A stretch of DNA of 64,000 nt. Source: Bifidobacterium scardovii JCM 12489 = DSM 13734 (GTDB lineage Bacteria > Actinomycetota > Actinomycetes > Actinomycetales > Bifidobacteriaceae). The first letter of the stretch is position 1. Each line of letters starts with the position of its first letter. Below are positions 60,899-64,000 of this stretch, in pieces. The notes below the pieces were generated by a model, which was given only the letters and a program-made list of their open reading frames with translations, did not search any database and was not told the origin of the DNA. The translations under genes were made by a program, and so were the position numbers. The stretch is from contig NZ_AP012331.1 in NCBI RefSeq assembly GCF_001042635.1, positions 2,666,001 to 2,730,000 of the forward strand, read 5' to 3'.

Positions 60899-61774
60899 TC
60901 AGCTTCGGTCGGACAGCACCTCGAGCGCCTGGCTGAGCGCATACGACTCGCCCGGGGCGAGACGGACCGCGCGCTCGCGGCAGACCGCCGCCTCGACGCA
61001 CACGAACGTGCGCCACTCGCCGGCCTCACGGGCGTTGACCGGTTCCCCGAACGGCTGGCCGGGATTCCACACCACCGTCTGCGGCGAGCCGGATTTGGCG
61101 ATGCGGATCACCCGGCCCAGCACATCGTCATGCAGTTCCAGAGGACCGTCGGAATCGTACACGCGGTCGACATGCGCCCCGAACGCGACTTCCGGATCAT
61201 CCTGTACGCACGCCGGATACCCCTCGCGGGTGGCGTCCAGATAGTCGGCTCCGCGCAATCCCGCAAGCCGCGCCCCGGATACGTCGCCGACGTGCAGATA
61301 CGTGTGCAGGGCGGCCTCGTAGGAGAACGGCGCATCCCCCTCGTTCGTGACGGTCAGGGTCATGGTCAGCGCCCTGCCGGCTTCCACGTCGTATATGGCG
61401 GAAAACCGCGGATCGGGATCGCCGCCGAGCCACGGGGAGTCGCCCGGTTCGAGTTGCGCGGCGTCCAGCGTGTACCGGATATGGCGATCGGTGAAGGACT
61501 CCGCGTCGAGGAACCACGTCCGCAGCCGCGCGAAACCGTGGATCAGCGGCTTGGCGGCCTGCCTGCCGTTCGCGAAGCCCGGGCCGAACCACGGGAACGC
61601 GATCGGCACGCCGCCGCCAAGGGTTTCGCCCCGCCTCGCGTAGCATGACGACGGCCCCCACACCACATCCGGCTGGCCGGCCGGCGCCCAGCGCAGCACC
61701 TGCGCGCCGTAATCGCTCAGCGTCGCCGCCCCGTCCCCATTCGCCACGGTGCGAAATGCGAACCCATCACCCAT
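60899..61774 (-). CDS. aldose-1-epimerase-family protein (hexose-6-phosphate mutarotase type)
   Basis: 291 aa. Blocks: GGGVPIAFPWFGPGFANGRQ, KPLIHGFARLRTWFLD, FSYEAALHTYLHVGD and QTVVWNPGQPFGEPVNAREA, with the conserved catalytic His (HGFAR, HTYLH) and Glu (FVCVEAAV). The family interconverts anomers of glucose-6-phosphate or related sugars. Start MGDGFAF has GGAGGAA 5 nt upstream. Confidence 0.88.
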   Translation of the reverse strand: MGDGFAFRTVANGDGAATLSDYGAQVLRWAPAGQPDVVWGPSSCYARRGETLGGGVPIAFPWFGPGFANGRQAAKPLIHGFARLRTWFLDAESFTDRHIRYTLDAAQLEPGDSPWLGGDPDPRFSAIYDVEAGRALTMTLTVTNEGDAPFSYEAALHTYLHVGDVSGARLAGLRGADYLDATREGYPACVQDDPEVAFGAHVDRVYDSDGPLELHDDVLGRVIRIAKSGSPQTVVWNPGQPFGEPVNAREAGEWRTFVCVEAAVCRERAVRLAPGESYALSQALEVLSDRS

Positions 61775-61870
61775 GATTCCTCCAAACCCCATTGATCAGA
61801 TCAGGCGCATGCCGCTGCCAGTGTACCGGCCGGCGGCGGCATTCGCATGCCGGCGGCCGGAGCGCCGCCG

Positions 61871-62473
61871 TCACAGCAGCGTGTTGGCGATCGCCATGAC
61901 GGCGACGCCGGTGATGCCGGTGGCCGTCAGGCAGAAACCGGAGAGACGCGCGTTGCCGAGCACCTTGTCGGCGAAGATGGCGGAGAAGATGCCGGCCGGC
62001 GCGAAGCAGATGAGCACCACCGCCTTGCGGGCCGTCTCGTCGAGGGGCAGCAGCGCCGCAGTGGTCACGTAGTTGCCGGCCGACATCATGATGGAGTTGC
62101 CCACGTCGAACATGATCGCCGGCAGCGCCGCGGCCGGGCCGATGAAGGTCTGCAGAATCGGCAGCGTGAAATTGCCGACGTTGAACCCCGAACCGTTGAG
62201 CATGAGGAAGGCGCGCCGCGCCACCGGCATGCGGCGGGAGACCACGAACATCGTGACCAGCGGGATCGTCGCGCAGACCAGCCCGAACAGGGAGATCCAC
62301 AGCAGGCCGAGATCGTGGCGACCGGTCGCGAACGATGTGATGATGGCCGCCGGCAGCGTGACGTACAGAACCATCTTCTGCAGCACCTTGTAGTTGTCGG
62401 CCCCGAACAGGCCGACGCGCTTGAGCGCGTATCCCAGCAGGATGATGGCCAGGATCTTTGCCACGGCAACCAT
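61871..62473 (-). CDS. AEC-family carrier with an internal deletion
   Basis: 200 aa against ~300 for the family. The first ~140 residues (ILAIILLGYALKRVGLFGAD, VLYVTLPAAIITSFATG, FLMLNGSGFNVGNFTLPILQ) are a normal AEC start, about five membrane spans. They pass directly into LDETARKAVVLICFAPAGIF, which matches the last two spans of family members. The middle ~100 residues are absent and the frame is kept. The start MVAVAKILAI has GAGGGGGAG upstream. It probably cannot transport, though a half-size carrier working as an oligomer is conceivable. Confidence 0.75.
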   Translation of the reverse strand: MVAVAKILAIILLGYALKRVGLFGADNYKVLQKMVLYVTLPAAIITSFATGRHDLGLLWISLFGLVCATIPLVTMFVVSRRMPVARRAFLMLNGSGFNVGNFTLPILQTFIGPAAALPAIMFDVGNSIMMSAGNYVTTAALLPLDETARKAVVLICFAPAGIFSAIFADKVLGNARLSGFCLTATGITGVAVMAIANTLL

Positions 62474-62641
62474 GCGAAACTCCCCCTCGTTGATATCCGA
62501 TACGCCAGGATCGACGCATCCTGGACCGATACGCTCGGAACCGGCGCCGCCCGAACACCGATGCGCCCTGCCGCGAGGCCTTAGCGAGGCCGCCATAGGG
62601 CCGCTCCGGCACCCAGGGCGAGCCCGATTGCGCGGCAATGT

Positions 62642-62749
62642 CGAGTTGTCGGTGCGCGCATGCCGAGAATCAGCCCCGAATACGCCGTTGTAACGATATA
62701 AAACCGCTATGCAACCGGTTCTGCTACTCGGCAAGGCGCCGACAACTCG
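62642..62749. repeat. 108-bp inverted-repeat-bounded element, copy 2
   Basis: CGAGTTGTCGGTGCG at the left and GCGCCGACAACTCG at the right; interior blocks ACGAT, AAACCGCTATGCAAC and TGCTACTCG match the copy at 7730. Confidence 0.75.
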
Positions 62750-62875
62750 GCACTACCGCTCATGATCCGCACCGATGGCACGACGTCAATGCGAAACACG
62801 GCACAAAACGCAGCACGAATACAGCACGGACGCAGTACACAACTCGGCGCACGGCACAACGCGGCACAAACGCAC

Positions 62876-62908
62876 GGGGGCGGCTTCCCGCAAGGGAAAC
62901 CGCCCCCC
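62876..62908 (-). terminator. hairpin after the 21-aa peptide gene
   Basis: GGGGGCGGCTTCCC and GGGAAACCGCCCCC pair around GCAA, 20 bp beyond the peptide stop. Confidence 0.75.
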
Positions 62909-62927
62909 GAATGCACGGACGAGCGAA

Positions 62928-62993
62928 TCAGGCGGCGAGCCCGGCGAAGAGCACCGACCAGTCCAGATCCTCATCATGTTGTTCGACGCTCAT
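62928..62993 (-). CDS. 21-aa peptide downstream of GH30
   Basis: MSVEQHDEDLDWSVLFAGLA followed by one Ala and a stop. AAAGGAG lies 6 nt upstream of the ATG, as good as any ribosome site in the window, and a terminator follows. The peptide has an acidic front and a short hydrophobic end. It begins 68 bp after the GH30 stop on the same strand. Function unknown; a regulatory leader, a signalling peptide or the start of a decayed gene are all possible. Confidence 0.5.
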   Translation of the reverse strand: MSVEQHDEDLDWSVLFAGLAA

Positions 62994-63061
62994 CACCGGC
63001 TCCTTTCCGCCATCACCGCGTTGCAGCGCGGTCGTTCGTCGTTATCGCGTCCGCCGTTCGA

Positions 63062-64000
63062 TCACTCGTCGTGGCCCCAGACGCGGACCTTGCCCGGAGC
63101 GACATCGCCGAGCAGGTGGGTCGGAGCCGGGTTGAGCTCGAACTTGCCGTCCTCGGGCACCTCGGACTTGTTGAGCTCGCCGTAGCCCTTGTGCACGGTG
63201 ACGGTGCCCCAAGCCGGAACGGTGACCTTCTGCCAGCGGTTGCCCTCGCCGTTGATGGTGAAGGCGGCCTCCAGCGGCTCGCCGGTCGGGTTGTAGACGT
63301 GGGCGGCCACGTCGCCGTTCGGGGCGAGGAAGGCCACGGAGCCCAGACCGCCGGACCAGCCGTCGGGGGTGTAGTTGGAGGAGCGCACGACCACGGAGCC
63401 GGGCTCGACGTCCTGGCCGAAGGCGCGCAGCATGAAGTACTCGAGGTTGCGGATCACTTCGCCGGTCTCGTGCTGGATGGTGACCACGCCACGGCGGCCG
63501 GTGGCGCCGACCTGGTTCGGAAGGCCGCGCTCGTCAAGGGCGAGGTTCCACAGGGCGATGAAGGACTCGCCGGTGCGGACCAGCCAGTTGCCGATGATGC
63601 CGGACATGATGTGGGCGGCGTCCTCGGGGGTCTCCTCGATCATGCAGCGGCGCTCGGTCATGCCGAACATCCAGTGGCTGTAGGAGCGGTTGGCGTTGAA
63701 GACGTTGGAGTACGGTCCTTCGTAGGTGTGGAAGGTCAGACCATCGACGGAGGCGGCCTCGTCCGGGGTGACGATGTCGCGCACCGGCCACTGCAGGTTG
63801 TGCATGGAGTCGTCGTTGATGAAGATGCGCATCTCCGGGTAGAACTCGTTCATGGCCGGACGCAGGAAGTTGTGGGCGAACTCGGCCTGCTGCTTGAGGG
63901 TCCACATCATGGCGGGCCACTTCGGCGCGTTGGACGGCTCGTTCTGCACGGTGACGCCCCAGATCGGGATGCCGAGCTTCTCCATCTCCTGCACGTACTT
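63062..64000 (-). CDS. GH30 glycoside hydrolase, C-terminal part (runs off right edge)
   Basis: 313 visible codons. The acid/base Glu is in VTVQNEPSNAPKWP and the nucleophile in FGMTERRCMIEETPED; the barrel end IALWNLALDERGLPNQVGAT and the sandwich SGGLGSVAFLAPNGDVAAHV follow. It is clearly paralogous to the gene at 50667, with roughly half of the residues identical by eye. The 5' part lies beyond the window. Confidence 0.9.
   Translation of the reverse strand, partial: KYVQEMEKLGIPIWGVTVQNEPSNAPKWPAMMWTLKQQAEFAHNFLRPAMNEFYPEMRIFINDDSMHNLQWPVRDIVTPDEAASVDGLTFHTYEGPYSNVFNANRSYSHWMFGMTERRCMIEETPEDAAHIMSGIIGNWLVRTGESFIALWNLALDERGLPNQVGATGRRGVVTIQHETGEVIRNLEYFMLRAFGQDVEPGSVVVRSSNYTPDGWSGGLGSVAFLAPNGDVAAHVYNPTGEPLEAAFTINGEGNRWQKVTVPAWGTVTVHKGYGELNKSEVPEDGKFELNPAPTHLLGDVAPGKVRVWGHDE

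Overview
The window looks like a stretch of a Bifidobacterium chromosome (Actinomycetota): high GC, strong Shine-Dalgarno sites, many glycoside hydrolases with ABC or GPH sugar transporters and LacI regulators, a leuCD/IclR pair and gltX near tRNA genes. The assignment rests on protein and gene-order recognition only; species is not resolved.

Layout. 0-7.7 kb: end of a dihydroorotate-dehydrogenase-like gene, a CPBP membrane protease, a response regulator facing a split histidine kinase, a DUF805 protein and two coupled PH-domain (YdbS/YdbT-like) membrane proteins. 7.7-9.6 kb: an IS3 element inserted in a dispersed palindromic repeat. 9.6-18.7 kb: a leftward five-gene run vWA/solute-binding lipoprotein - XpaC - solute-binding protein - TelA - SWIM/SNF2 helicase. 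18.7-20.5 kb: an IS110 element with a long non-coding leader. 20.9-24.1 kb: leuD, leuC and a divergent IclR regulator.

24-30.5 kb: metallophosphoesterase, sugar-binding lipoprotein, GH31 enzyme and LacI regulator, with a clear promoter and paired operator-like sites before GH31. 30.9-34.6 kb: tRNA-Gln, two tRNA-Glu, a frameshifted DUF4143 ATPase and gltX. 34.6-41.3 kb: GH43, two permeases, binding protein and divergent LacI, with matching operators on both promoters. 41.4-52.2 kb: a frameshifted unknown gene, a 105-bp tandem-repeat array, a GH59-like enzyme, a DUF624 membrane protein, a decaying ABC importer and a GH30 enzyme. 52.5-64 kb: GPH sugar transporter with a coupled 43-aa membrane protein, acyltransferase/DUF4091/GH42 module, YefM-YoeB, an epimerase, an internally shortened AEC carrier, a 21-aa peptide gene and a second, partial GH30.

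The accessory part reads as a glycan-foraging island: transporters capture oligosaccharides and cytoplasmic GH31/GH42/GH43/GH59/GH30 enzymes split them. It is also eroding: one importer has three lesions and several other genes carry single frameshifts. Intergenic spaces are full of small palindromic elements of at least five kinds, the least explained part of the window.
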